Assembly (NCBI RefSeq): GCF_000737765.1
Contig: NZ_JPRI01000008.1
Location: forward strand, 248,001 to 312,000
Length of the DNA stretch: 64,000 nt
Direction: 5' to 3'
Origin: Chryseobacterium vrystaatense
GTDB taxonomy: Bacteria > Bacteroidota > Bacteroidia > Flavobacteriales > Weeksellaceae
Below the pieces are notes generated by a model, which was not told where the DNA came from, ran no database searches, and saw nothing but the letters and a program-made list of their open reading frames with translations. The position numbers and the translations under genes are program-made. Positions 35,253 through 44,422 of this stretch are shown piece by piece (position 1 is the stretch's first letter; each line of letters begins with the position of its first letter).

Positions 35253-36764
35253 CTATTGATTTACCAGCGTAACAAGGACCAGTCTACCTCCCTCTTCTGC
35301 AGATAGCAGTATTTTCTTTCCATCTGTCAGTTCAACCATAGATCCGGGCGGAATTTCTTTTTGTTCTGTAATATCTTTCATAGAAGTCAGGCTCTGGTTC
35401 ACCAGCACCCATCTTCCTTCATGAAAGGTGAAATATCCTACAGGCATTTTATCCTGCATGGTAAGATTTTCATTTCTGATCACCTTTCTGGAAACATGCC
35501 ATTTGAATAAATACTGATTGTTATAAACCATCAGTCTGTGGTTTTCAGGTTTCCATACTTCATCATCGAATTTAAAATAGAGATCCAGGACGGGAAGTGT
35601 TCCACGGTGTGGCGTCCCGCAGAAAGGACATTTTGGATTACTGGTATTGTCAAAGACATACCATTTTTCTGTACAATCCGGATTATGGCAAGGCTGTATC
35701 AGATCTGCAGTTTTCAACAGCGCAGTTTCCCATTCATTGGCCATAGGACGTCTGATTGGGTCGTGAAGTCCGTCTATAAATGCTTTTCTAAATAATTCAG
35801 AAAGATAAGGACCTGCTGCTGTAAAAGGAATTTTTTGAGGATCCCCCCAGAAAGCATCCCATTTTCGCAGATGGTCGGCTTTTACATTATTGGAAGGATC
35901 GTTGGGATGTTCTATAAATAATGCTTTTTCGCCCATTGAAATCACCTCATCTTTTTCAGAGTCCAAATCCCAGATTTTGCTTCCTCTCAGCGGATGTCTT
36001 CTGAACAGGTACATGTAGATCAATACGGCCAATGCATGAAGATCTGTTTTCTGATTGGGCAAATGTCTTCCGGGGTCCTGCATACTCAGATGCTTGGTCT
36101 TCAAAACTTCGGGAGCAATAAAATCTGCTGTTCCGATCACTTCCGGAGGAAACAGTTTTGGAACGACCAATCCGTCTATATCGATAATGCAGGCAGACTT
36201 TGTAACCGGATCGATCAGAATATTATTGTAGGAAAGGTCTGAATGTGCCAGACCCATCTGGTGAAGCTTTTTCACTCCCCTGCTGATATTGATGGTGATC
36301 TGAAAATAACTCAGCCAATCCCCGAGTTCAGAATGATCGAGCCTCAAAGGATACTGTTGGTTTCTGAACATCGGAGCAGTAAACCATTTTCCGACCTTAT
36401 CCTGGCCCTGGATATTATCGGATCCAATGTATCCTTTAGCAAAGAAGAATTTTTTATGGTAAACAGGAACCACGATTCCCGTCAGTTTATTTTTTTCGAC
36501 AATATCATAAGGCCATCTGAATATTTCATTCAGAAAATAATCGGATGAATTTCCGTTCTGTATATTTCCGAGGTAGGTAGAAACAATTCTCATGATACGT
36601 TCTTTCTGTCCGGCATCTAAAGGACTCCGGTAAAAGGCTACGACATATTCTCTGTCCGGCGAAAAATAAACATCTTTCACTCCTCCGCGTATCGGACTTT
36701 CATCTACGTATTCATAGGATTTTGCTGCATCCAGAACAGAAATAACTTTAACGGTATTTTTCAT
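35253..36764 (-). CDS. TerY-P-type protein kinase with zinc ribbon and FHA-like tail
   Basis: The kinase domain (about 1-300) has a glycine-rich GGVKDVYFS and the subgroup motif RWPYDIV. The catalytic loop is H174-S-D176 with N181, and DID at 195-197 replaces DFG. The beta-3 lysine is not evident (VVAFYR), so activity is uncertain. A zinc ribbon (CHNPDCTEKW, CPFCGT) and a beta-rich FHA-like tail follow. It is the last gene of the Ter operon, 2 bp after the phosphatase. Confidence 0.85.
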   Translation of the reverse strand: MKNTVKVISVLDAAKSYEYVDESPIRGGVKDVYFSPDREYVVAFYRSPLDAGQKERIMRIVSTYLGNIQNGNSSDYFLNEIFRWPYDIVEKNKLTGIVVPVYHKKFFFAKGYIGSDNIQGQDKVGKWFTAPMFRNQQYPLRLDHSELGDWLSYFQITINISRGVKKLHQMGLAHSDLSYNNILIDPVTKSACIIDIDGLVVPKLFPPEVIGTADFIAPEVLKTKHLSMQDPGRHLPNQKTDLHALAVLIYMYLFRRHPLRGSKIWDLDSEKDEVISMGEKALFIEHPNDPSNNVKADHLRKWDAFWGDPQKIPFTAAGPYLSELFRKAFIDGLHDPIRRPMANEWETALLKTADLIQPCHNPDCTEKWYVFDNTSNPKCPFCGTPHRGTLPVLDLYFKFDDEVWKPENHRLMVYNNQYLFKWHVSRKVIRNENLTMQDKMPVGYFTFHEGRWVLVNQSLTSMKDITEQKEIPPGSMVELTDGKKILLSAEEGGRLVLVTLVNQ

Positions 36765-36766
36765 GC

Positions 36767-38008
36767 TTAATAAATTATGGCCAGTGTTCTGTCATCATGA
36801 TTTCCGCGGCTCCAGAAATCGGTCCATGTCAGAAGCTGCTGATCAATATGTGTATCATTAGTAAAGTCAACCTTTGTACGGTCATCATTGTTTCCGGCCA
36901 GATCATTAATAAATGTTTTCCAGCTTTGTATATTTTCAAGTTGGCTTTCTGTCATAAACTTGGGATCGTAAATGCCGTCTGTCATCAGAACGAGATAAGA
37001 AAAATCATCTACACAGGTTATTCCGAACCGTGAAACTATATCTTCATTAAATATTTCTTTCATGGTAATAAACCGGGTACCACCGCCAAATTCGCCTACA
37101 TCCATCCTGTTGAGAAGTTTTACCTGAGAAAAGTCGGGACTGATAAGATTAATAGGACAGTCACCTACCCCGAAAGTAAGAACAACATATCCAAAATCAA
37201 ATTTTTTAGTAAGTGCAAAGATCAGCGTTGTGTGAAAATCCTTTATGGAAAGAGAATTTTCATTTGCTGTTTTATCCAAAACATGATATACATGCAGTAC
37301 ACCTTCATAGAGTGACCTTATGATCTTCTCCTTCGCTTCTGTCTGATTTTCTTTTGATGATTCTGAATGGTAAACAATGTTAATGTTTTTTTCGATCTCA
37401 GTCAGAATTTCTTCAGAATCGAAAAAACGGTTCACTGAGACAGCTGCCAATCTGGAACCTTCCCTTGCCACAGCAGCAGAACCGGCTCCATCTGCCACGG
37501 AAATGATGTTCCAGTTTTCCTGAAGTTCGTTCACTGCAAAATCATCATCCCTGAATTTTCCTTCATGGGCATGGGAACGTCCTCTTTTTGATGCAATGGT
37601 GATTTTTTTATCCAGAAATTTCCCTTTAAATGATGTTTCGTCAGGTTTATGGTAAACATCGCTTGTATCAGATGGAATATTCTTCCAAAGGTCTTTGGGA
37701 TCGGCATTCACAAACAGATTTACTTTTTTGATCTCTGTCTTTTCATGTTCTTGGATATGATAGAATTCAATATCCAGATCATATACATTGCTGACATAAG
37801 GAATTCCCGATATCTTATTATTTTCGAAACTAAGTCCTGTTTCCTGAAGATTGACAATATTTTTGATTCTGATATTCGGAAATTCTTCCATCTCAAAACT
37901 GAATTCATAAAACTGCTTTGAACTGGCATTTTTAAGAATCAGATGGAATTCTTTAAATTCTTCTTTCTCCCTGTAAATAAGAGTTTTTTCCATGGTGTTT
38001 TGTTTCAT
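36767..38008 (-). CDS. PP2C-family protein phosphatase (Ter operon)
   Basis: After about 140 N-terminal residues of unknown fold (beta-rich), the PP2C domain carries the metal-binding VADGAGSA near residue 176, the GVGDCPINL segment and LMTDGIYDP near 341. It would remove phosphate groups added by the neighbouring kinase. MKQNTM gives two possible starts 15 bp apart. It lies 22 bp after the VWA/zinc-ribbon gene. Confidence 0.9.
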   Translation of the reverse strand: MKQNTMEKTLIYREKEEFKEFHLILKNASSKQFYEFSFEMEEFPNIRIKNIVNLQETGLSFENNKISGIPYVSNVYDLDIEFYHIQEHEKTEIKKVNLFVNADPKDLWKNIPSDTSDVYHKPDETSFKGKFLDKKITIASKRGRSHAHEGKFRDDDFAVNELQENWNIISVADGAGSAAVAREGSRLAAVSVNRFFDSEEILTEIEKNINIVYHSESSKENQTEAKEKIIRSLYEGVLHVYHVLDKTANENSLSIKDFHTTLIFALTKKFDFGYVVLTFGVGDCPINLISPDFSQVKLLNRMDVGEFGGGTRFITMKEIFNEDIVSRFGITCVDDFSYLVLMTDGIYDPKFMTESQLENIQSWKTFINDLAGNNDDRTKVDFTNDTHIDQQLLTWTDFWSRGNHDDRTLAIIY

Positions 38009-38030
38009 CTCTGAAGTAGGGTTCTCTTAA

Positions 38031-39074
38031 CTATCCCAGTGTTCTGTTAATATCAAATCCTTCACTGGAAAACCCATAATAGTCAGAAGTTCCGCACCAT
38101 GGGCATTTGTTATATCCTTCTCCTTTCAGGCAGTGGATTCCACCACATGAGCAGGTCGCCAATGCGATAGGATTCGCACAATGAGGACACGACGTACCGC
38201 CCTGAAGTTCTTCTATCGAAATTTTAAGGTTGTTTTTTTGGGAAGATGACAGCCTGAAATAGGCTTTTTCATCAATTTTATAGGCTCCATCCAGTCTGTA
38301 ATATCTTGTAGACATTCCCGGTATACTTGATTCCGCGAATGTTTTTTTAAATTTCATTAAATAGAGTTTCTCTGTTTCAGAACATTTTCCGTTGAGAACC
38401 ACAAAATTATTGTCAGGAAATTTCTGCTCCAGTTCAGGATCTACTTTCTCCAGAATAATGGAATCGATTTTCGAAAGATTAATTCCTTCTTTATGGGCTT
38501 CCGTAACACTCTGGCTCGTTGTTTTAATGGAATCAGTTACCCATTTGAAAAATTCTCTGTAAGAATTTTCATCAGAATTATTGAAAAGCAGCACGTTGTC
38601 AGATAAAGTTCCAAGCAATTTATAGTTGGTATTTTCTCCGATAGATACTGCTATTGTATTGGGCTTTCCATGATATTTATTATTCCATCTTTCGATAGCC
38701 TTGGTAGCATCATCAGTAGGAACACCGTCTGTAAAAAGAAAAACAATAGGTTTCCAATCGCCTTTTCTTTCATACGTTGTTTTCACAATATCCCTGTCTA
38801 TACAATCCATCACTTTGATGAGCCCTTGCGACAATGACGTGCCGCTTCCAATAGGAATCTTTGGCGGATAAAAACTGATGATATCCTGAAGCGGTGTAAT
38901 CACTTCAGCTTCTCCCGCAAAACCAATAATGGAAATGTAAACCGTTTCCAGTGAATAGGGGTCTTTCTTTAATTCTCTGATGATATTGGCGATACCTTCC
39001 TGTACCTGCTCAATAGGCTCTCCAACCATAGATTCGGAGACATCGACTAAAAAATAAATAGGTAGTCTTCTCAT
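38031..39074 (-). CDS. VWA-domain protein (TerY-like) with C-terminal zinc ribbons
   Basis: The MIDAS metal site is D11-x-S13-x-S15 with FLVDVSESMVGEPI. The VWA domain covers residues about 1-200. The C-terminus has two zinc-ribbon-like pairs (CPHC, CPWC) around CSCGGIHC. TerY-type VWA proteins are proposed partners of Ter kinase/phosphatase pairs. The second VWA gene is 23 bp upstream. Confidence 0.9.
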   Translation of the reverse strand: MRRLPIYFLVDVSESMVGEPIEQVQEGIANIIRELKKDPYSLETVYISIIGFAGEAEVITPLQDIISFYPPKIPIGSGTSLSQGLIKVMDCIDRDIVKTTYERKGDWKPIVFLFTDGVPTDDATKAIERWNNKYHGKPNTIAVSIGENTNYKLLGTLSDNVLLFNNSDENSYREFFKWVTDSIKTTSQSVTEAHKEGINLSKIDSIILEKVDPELEQKFPDNNFVVLNGKCSETEKLYLMKFKKTFAESSIPGMSTRYYRLDGAYKIDEKAYFRLSSSQKNNLKISIEELQGGTSCPHCANPIALATCSCGGIHCLKGEGYNKCPWCGTSDYYGFSSEGFDINRTLG

Positions 39075-39097
39075 GGTTTATAATAAAGACAAATGGT

Positions 39098-39736
39098 TTA
39101 GATAATAATATTAAGCTCTGAAGGCGGCGGCGGCAGCGGTGTACTTTCTCCGGTTCCCTGTGACTTGCCTCCCATCGTGATCGATGAACTCACCCATTTG
39201 AAAAATGAGGAAAGCGTTATGGCATCGGTAGTATCAAGCTTTACAACATGATCTGTAAGTTCCTTCAGAAACTGCTCATCAGCTTTGGGACCTGCTGCAC
39301 AACCAACAATAGCTCCAAATTCCAAATCCCTGATCACGGGAATCATCTGTCTGTATTTCTGGATATCAGACGGTTTTCCGTCGGTAAATATAAACAGCAG
39401 CGGTCTCCAGTCCTCTTTGTCATCAGAAGAACCTTTGATCAGCTCTTTTTTCACAAGTTCGGCAACCATTTCCAACGCCGCCCCGGTATGGGTAGGCCCG
39501 CTATCCGGGCAGGTGATTTCCATAGGGTAAAAACTTGCAAGATCAGTCAGTGGAATGATATTTTTAACCTCACGGTCAAATGTGATCACACTAAGATGAA
39601 GACTGTCCATCGCCTGGGGATCTGCACGGAGCATGCTTATCAGCCCGTTAAATCCGTTATTCAGTGCCTGGATAGGCTCTCCGTTCATAGAACCTGAAGT
39701 ATCCAGTAAAAAGTATGCTAATAATCTTCTGCTCAT
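39098..39736 (-). CDS. VWA-domain protein, TerY-like
   Basis: It has a single VWA domain with MIDAS D12-x-S14-x-S16 (LLDTSGSMNGEPI) and a Thr site near TCPDSGPTHTGAAL. The length (212 aa) is that of TerY itself, without the zinc-ribbon tail of its neighbour. A proline-rich end (STPLPPPPSEL) finishes the protein. Confidence 0.9.
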   Translation of the reverse strand: MSRRLLAYFLLDTSGSMNGEPIQALNNGFNGLISMLRADPQAMDSLHLSVITFDREVKNIIPLTDLASFYPMEITCPDSGPTHTGAALEMVAELVKKELIKGSSDDKEDWRPLLFIFTDGKPSDIQKYRQMIPVIRDLEFGAIVGCAAGPKADEQFLKELTDHVVKLDTTDAITLSSFFKWVSSSITMGGKSQGTGESTPLPPPPSELNIII

Positions 39737-39818
39737 GATAAGATGATATGAATTCTAAAGCCGGCAGCGGAAGCTGATAACTTCCCTGCCGGCTTTTAAG
39801 ATTGATTAAAATCTGGGT

Positions 39819-40490
39819 TTAATTGGAATATGTGTACTGTTTCAGAATTTCAATAAAGTTATCCGTCTGGTGTGGTTCTCCTATCGCACGGAACTTCCAG
39901 TCTCCATTGTGACGGTAAGCTTCTGCAAAAACCATAGCACATTTTCCATTCATACTTGCATCTCCTGAAAGGCTGTATTTCGTTATCTCTTTACCTTTGG
40001 CATCTACTGCTCTGATAAAGGCATTCTCGATCATTCCGAAATGCTGATTATTTTGTTTTCCCTGGTAAATGGTTACCAGGAATAATATTTTCTGATAGCT
40101 TTGATCAAGCTGGTCAAGTTTAACGATGATCTGTTCGTCGTCTCCATCTCCTGCACCGGTTCTGTTATCACCTGTCAGCCATATATTTCCACTGGGATGC
40201 TGCATAGAGTTAAAGAAGATTACATCACCCTGATACAGTGCGATCTGTCTTCCTTCGTTAGTCTGTACAGTTTTGCCCAGATTGGCTACTTTACCGTTTC
40301 CGTCTAAAAGGAATGCTACTGCATCAAGATCATATTCAGCTTCTTTATTGAACAGTTTTCCAAAGAAACCGCCCTGTTTTCTTACATCCCATCCTAAACC
40401 GATCGTTACTTTTGAAAGATCGTAAACACTTTCTCCACGGTCATTTTTTCTTAAATCAATCGTCTGACCTTTCTGTAAATTAATTGCCAT
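39819..40490 (-). CDS. TerD-family protein
   Basis: The N-terminus MAINLQKGQTIDL matches that of the upstream paralogue. The calcium-binding site is split by an insertion (residues about 35-48, GGFFGKLFNKEAEYDLDA) and includes GAGDGDDEQI near 105. TerD proteins bind calcium and take part in tellurite, phage and other stress responses. It is the second of two tandem TerD genes. Confidence 0.93.
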   Translation of the reverse strand: MAINLQKGQTIDLRKNDRGESVYDLSKVTIGLGWDVRKQGGFFGKLFNKEAEYDLDAVAFLLDGNGKVANLGKTVQTNEGRQIALYQGDVIFFNSMQHPSGNIWLTGDNRTGAGDGDDEQIIVKLDQLDQSYQKILFLVTIYQGKQNNQHFGMIENAFIRAVDAKGKEITKYSLSGDASMNGKCAMVFAEAYRHNGDWKFRAIGEPHQTDNFIEILKQYTYSN

Positions 40491-40520
40491 AGTTATCGTT
40501 TTGTGTATTTGAAAATATAA

Positions 40521-41096
40521 TTATTTAATGATCTGCCCTTTATAGTATTTCTCAAGGAAGAAAGCCAGGTCTGCTCTGTAGCCTATTCCGGATGCTTCAA
40601 ACTTCCAGCTACCGTTTCTTTTGTATAATCTTCCAAATTCCACTCCGGTTTCGATAGAGAAATCTTCGTCCAGTTCATATTTTGCGATCTCCTGGTTGGT
40701 ACTGTTATCTACAATCCTGATGTATGAATTCCTTACCTGTCCAAAATTTTGTTTTCTTCTTTCAAAATCTTCAATGGTTACCACAAACAGAATTTCTTCG
40801 GCTTTTGGATCCACTTTTTCAAGATCTACAATAATTGCTTCATCATCGTCTCCGTCGCTGTTTTTACCATTCGGATCATCCCCTGTATGCGTCAGTGCTC
40901 CATCGGGAGACTGCAGGTTATTATAAAAAACAAAACATTCTTCATTGACTAATTTTCTGTCAGAGTCAATCATGATGGCAGAAGCATCCAGATCAAAATC
41001 AAAACCCGTCCCTTCATTTGGGTCCCAACCCAGTCCTATTGTCATTTTTGTAAGCCCTATATCGATCTTTTGCCCTTTCTGTAAATTAATTGCCAT
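40521..41096 (-). CDS. TerD-family protein, first gene of the Ter operon
   Basis: The canonical TerD form, 191 aa. The signature is LGWDPNEGTGFDFDLDASA (about 20-38) with Asp-rich calcium ligands and a second site, GKNSDGDDDEAIIVD. It opens the operon terD-terD-VWA-VWA-PP2C-kinase, all on the minus strand with gaps of 2-82 bp. A minus-strand -7 box lies at 41154-41161. Confidence 0.95.
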   Translation of the reverse strand: MAINLQKGQKIDIGLTKMTIGLGWDPNEGTGFDFDLDASAIMIDSDRKLVNEECFVFYNNLQSPDGALTHTGDDPNGKNSDGDDDEAIIVDLEKVDPKAEEILFVVTIEDFERRKQNFGQVRNSYIRIVDNSTNQEIAKYELDEDFSIETGVEFGRLYKRNGSWKFEASGIGYRADLAFFLEKYYKGQIIK

Positions 41097-41153
41097 AGTG
41101 TTTTAGATTATTAATTATTTTTCGTTTAAGATAAATTTGATTTGTGAACTGAC

Positions 41154-41161
41154 CAAATTTA
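41154..41161 (-). promoter_or_regulatory. Putative -7 box of the Ter operon
   Basis: Reads TAAATTTG on the minus strand, 58 bp upstream of the first TerD start. No clear -33 TTG is seen. Confidence 0.45.
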
Positions 41162-41283
41162 TTGATAAAAAAATAAATGGCATGCCCTAATGTTTAATTT
41201 TAATAGGGTTTTAACATAAGAAAATAAAATTACAAAGTCTCAAGAGTTTTTTATCTGCTGTCTATAAAAGCACCATAAAAAAA

Positions 41284-41302
41284 GCCCAATTAAAAATTGG
41301 GC
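41284..41302 (-). terminator. Terminator of the panD-flippase operon
   Basis: GCCCAATT/AATTGGGC, 8-bp arms with a 3-nt loop, followed by a T tract on the minus strand. It lies just past the stop at 41330. Confidence 0.85.
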
Positions 41303-41329
41303 ATATATCCGTTAAAAAATACTATTAAA

Positions 41330-42412
41330 TTAATTTTTGATCTCCTCAACGGAAACCGCTTTTTCTCTTGCCTTAGCCAGCATAGGAATTGAAATAAGTC
41401 CCATCACCAGCATAATCGTAATCTGAAGAGGAAGTGAAATAAAGGAATAGGTAAGTCCCATTTCTGCGCCTAACTCCGCGCTTTTACCCATTGAGATAAA
41501 AAGCGCCATAAATCCTAATTTCATAGCCAGATTGAAGGCACCGATCCCACCACTTGCAGGGACAATCATTCCCAAAGTACCCACAACAATAATGAAAAAC
41601 CCGTCAGCAACAGTAAAATTAGAGGTTTCAGGAAGTGCAAAACATACGAGGTATGCAGCAAAAAAGTATGAAATCCATATTCCTACTGTATAAAAAATAA
41701 ATTTACCTTTTTCTTTCAGTTTAAATATAGAAGTTAAGCCCTCAAGAATTCCTTTTCCAAAACTGATTACCTTTTCTTTCTTATATTTATAAAAAACCAG
41801 TAATCCTAATAGCACGAGTAATCCTATTGAAATTTTTAAGTAAAAATAAAATGAATCAAAATCATTGACTCCAATCTTCATCAACAGCCTTTCAATATAA
41901 TTAGGTTCAAATTTATCTTTCTTATCTTTTTGTTCCGTAACAAATTCATAGAATGAGAGAATCGCGTCAAACTTGAATATTACAGTTAACCCCAAGAAAG
42001 CGACCATACAGATTAAGTCTACTACTCTTTCCAGAATAATGGTTCCAAAAGATTTATCAACCGGAACTTTTTCTACACCATATAAAGCAGTAGCTCTCGC
42101 TACTTCACCGCTTCTTGGAATAGTAAGGTTCATCAGATATCCGAATGATATAGACCAAAGTGAGTTTGAAGTTGAAATTTTGTGCCCCATAGGTTCCAGC
42201 ATCAGGTTCCAGCGTACAGCCCTGAACCAGTATGCTAAAATGCCAAAGACAGATGCAAATAATACCCAGAGATAATTAGCTTTCGCTAAAGATGCTTTGA
42301 TGACTTTAAAATCAAGCCCTCTTAAGGCAAGCCACAAAAAAAAGCCTGCAAAAGCAAGCGATATTACTATTGTTAGTATTGATTTTAAAGGATTCTTTGA
42401 TTTTTTCTCCAT
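41330..42412 (-). CDS. Flippase-like membrane protein (UPF0104/YbhN type)
   Basis: The 360-aa protein has about eight membrane segments. Signatures include FRAVRWNLMLEPMG near residue 64 and PRSGEVARATALYG near 100, typical of the lysylphosphatidylglycerol-synthase-type flippase domain. The conserved VPASGGIGAFNLAM is near 280. It lacks the synthase domain, so it is not MprF. It follows panD by 3 bp. Confidence 0.88.
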   Translation of the reverse strand: MEKKSKNPLKSILTIVISLAFAGFFLWLALRGLDFKVIKASLAKANYLWVLFASVFGILAYWFRAVRWNLMLEPMGHKISTSNSLWSISFGYLMNLTIPRSGEVARATALYGVEKVPVDKSFGTIILERVVDLICMVAFLGLTVIFKFDAILSFYEFVTEQKDKKDKFEPNYIERLLMKIGVNDFDSFYFYLKISIGLLVLLGLLVFYKYKKEKVISFGKGILEGLTSIFKLKEKGKFIFYTVGIWISYFFAAYLVCFALPETSNFTVADGFFIIVVGTLGMIVPASGGIGAFNLAMKLGFMALFISMGKSAELGAEMGLTYSFISLPLQITIMLVMGLISIPMLAKAREKAVSVEEIKN

Positions 42413-42415
42413 GGA

Positions 42416-42766
42416 TCAGGTTAGAAGATTTGTTTTTTCATCCGGGAAAACAATTTTCGGCTGGAAGACTTTTGCTTCTTCGGGGGTCATCTGCGCATAG
42501 GCAATGATAATAATGATATCATCACGCTGTACTTTTCTGGCGGCAGGTCCGTTCAGACATACTTCTCCTGATTTTCTTTTTCCTTTGATAACATAGGTAT
42601 CAAAACGCTCTCCATTATTCACATTGACGATATAAACCCTTTCTCCCACTACCAGGCCGGCAGCTTCTATAAGATCTTCGTCGATCGTTATACTTCCAAT
42701 ATAATTAAGGTCTGAGGCCGTAACCCGTACCCTGTGGATCTTAGACTTGAAAACTTCTATTAACAT
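42416..42766 (-). CDS. panD: Aspartate 1-decarboxylase
   Basis: It makes beta-alanine for pantothenate and coenzyme A. The self-cleavage site is G24-S25 (NYIGSITID), where S25 becomes the pyruvoyl group. The length (116 aa) is normal. It is the first gene of a pair with the flippase-like gene. Confidence 0.96.
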   Translation of the reverse strand: MLIEVFKSKIHRVRVTASDLNYIGSITIDEDLIEAAGLVVGERVYIVNVNNGERFDTYVIKGKRKSGEVCLNGPAARKVQRDDIIIIIAYAQMTPEEAKVFQPKIVFPDEKTNLLT

Positions 42767-43164
42767 ACTGCAAATTTATTAATTTTTATTCATAAATCGA
42801 GTTTTTCAAATCATTTTAAAAGCACTGTAAATCACCCTATTTAATTTTGTATTACACAAGTTTTCAGGGCATTATTTATAAAATCAGCAAACATATCATT
42901 AAAAATATTAATAGTTTACACGGAATTCAGGATTTAATAAATGAAGAAAATAATATTAATTTTTTGCTAAAGTCAATACTCATAAGCATTTGGCATGATT
43001 TTAGTGAGCCGTAACGTAGATTTTACGTGAAAAGTGGAATTATCATATTTTAACTGTTTTCACCCAAAAGCAAAAATATTTTATAAGTTTTAATAAAATA
43101 ATTGCACAATTAGAAAATAGTATTATATTTGCTATAATTACGAACTAACTTAATATTAAAAATT
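42767..43164. other. Intergenic region between panD and the HU gene
   Basis: This 398-bp AT-rich divergent region has no gene. It holds the HU promoter at 43102-43131 and a small inverted repeat, ACGTA-N5-TACGT, near 43014. Nothing else stands out. Confidence 0.5.
43102..43131 (+). promoter_or_regulatory. Promoter of the HU gene
   Basis: TTG at 43102-43104, a 19-nt spacer and TATATTTG at 43124-43131. The ATG is at 43165. Confidence 0.75.
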
Positions 43165-43455
43165 ATGAACAAGTCTGAATTAATCGACGCAATCGCAAAA
43201 GATGCAGGAATCACTAAAGTTGCTGCTAAAGCTGCTTTAGAATCATTCATTGGTAATGTAACTACTACTCTAAAGAAAAAAGATGGAAAAGTTTCTTTAG
43301 TAGGTTTCGGTACTTTCTCAGTAGCTGAGAGAGCAGCTAGACAAGGTATCAACCCTGCAACTAAAAAACCAATTAAAATTGCTGCTAAAAAAGTTGCTAA
43401 ATTCAAAGCAGGAGCTGATCTATCTAACGCAGTTTCCGGTGTTAAGAAAAAATAA
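43165..43455 (+). CDS. HU-family DNA-binding protein
   Basis: The histone-like fold of 96 aa starts MNKSELIDAIAKDAGITK. The DNA-binding arm signature is GFGTFSVAERAARQGINPAT (about 50-70). The Lys/Ala-rich end fits HU. It has a strong promoter and terminator and stands as a single gene. Confidence 0.95.
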   Translation: MNKSELIDAIAKDAGITKVAAKAALESFIGNVTTTLKKKDGKVSLVGFGTFSVAERAARQGINPATKKPIKIAAKKVAKFKAGADLSNAVSGVKKK

Positions 43456-43476
43456 TCATTCAGATTAAAAAAATTC

Positions 43477-43508
43477 AAGGCTGTTTCTCATGAAGCAGCT
43501 TTTTTTTG
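43477..43508 (+). terminator. Terminator of the HU gene
   Basis: AAGGCTGTTTC pairs GAAGCAGCTT with one bulged G (43480), followed by a run of eight T. Confidence 0.85.
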
Positions 43509-43756
43509 TAACCTGTGGAGCTACAGGAATTTCAACATACCATCAATGCAGGAGGTAGGTAAAATTTCTTATGATGTTCCTGATGATATTCAGGCCGATG
43601 GAATGCCTTTATATTAAAAGCGGGCTAAAGCCCGCTCCTATTGAATTTTACATGATATTTTTGTCAGAGAAATCAGATTTAATCAGATGTGAATCGTTTT
43701 AGATATCCATCAAACTCTATCTTCCGGTATTTTTCAGCTTCCAATCTCTAAAAGAT
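43509..43756. other. Intergenic DNA with a GC-rich hairpin
   Basis: AGCGGGCT (43619-43626) and AGCCCGCT (43629-43636) form a perfect hairpin of 8-bp arms, much more GC-rich than its surroundings. A 23-codon frame at 43546 has no support. The rest shows nothing I recognise. Confidence 0.5.
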
Positions 43757-44398
43757 CTAGGGTGCCAATCGTGAAATTTTCCAGTCAAGGTCCTCCAGCT
43801 TATAAATGATCCTGTCATGAAGACGGTTGGGTCTTCCCTGCCAGAATTCTATTTCATAAGGTTTTGCTATATATCCTCCCCAGTTGGCTGGTCTTGGAAC
43901 TTCACTATTTTCGTATTCTTTTTCAAGTTCTTTTAATTTTTCCTCCAGGAATTCTTTATTGGGAATTACCTGGCTTTGCGGTGAGACTGCTGCTCCCAGC
44001 TGGCTTCCTTTTGGTCTTGAATGAAAATATCCGTCACTCAGATTTTCAGCAATCTTTTCAAGATCTGCCTTAATGATAATCTGTCTTTCGAGGTTTGGCC
44101 AGAAAAAGCTGAGACAGGCTTTATGACTGTTTTCTATAGCCCTTCCCTTTCTGCTGTGGTAATTGGTATAGAAGATAAAACCTTCATAGGTGTATTCTTT
44201 AAGCAGAACCATTCTCGTCCTCGGACATCCGTCTTCTTCTACAGTAGAAACTGCCATAGCATTGGCTTCGGAGACTGTCGGGCTCTGGCTTGCATCCAAA
44301 AACCAGTCTCTAAACTGCTCAATTGGATTTTGTTTTATCTCACTTTCAATAAGTTGGGATTTCTCATACACTTTTCTTTTGTCGTGCAGGTTTTCCAT
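43757..44398 (-). CDS. pdxH: Pyridoxamine 5'-phosphate oxidase
   Basis: An FMN enzyme that makes pyridoxal 5'-phosphate. The signatures are PRTRMVLLKEYTYEGFIFYTNYHSRKG (about 57-83; key R and K residues bind FMN phosphate) and the C-terminal EFWQGRPNRLHDR. The length of 213 aa is standard. It is divergent from the YqgE gene. Confidence 0.95.
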   Translation of the reverse strand: MENLHDKRKVYEKSQLIESEIKQNPIEQFRDWFLDASQSPTVSEANAMAVSTVEEDGCPRTRMVLLKEYTYEGFIFYTNYHSRKGRAIENSHKACLSFFWPNLERQIIIKADLEKIAENLSDGYFHSRPKGSQLGAAVSPQSQVIPNKEFLEEKLKELEKEYENSEVPRPANWGGYIAKPYEIEFWQGRPNRLHDRIIYKLEDLDWKISRLAP

Positions 44399-44422
44399 AA
44401 ATATTTTTTATTAAATTTGAGT

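Noticed and set aside
44021..44422. N-terminal extension of the YqgE protein
   Set aside because: It runs antisense through pdxH. The family start and a -7 box lie at 44412-44423.
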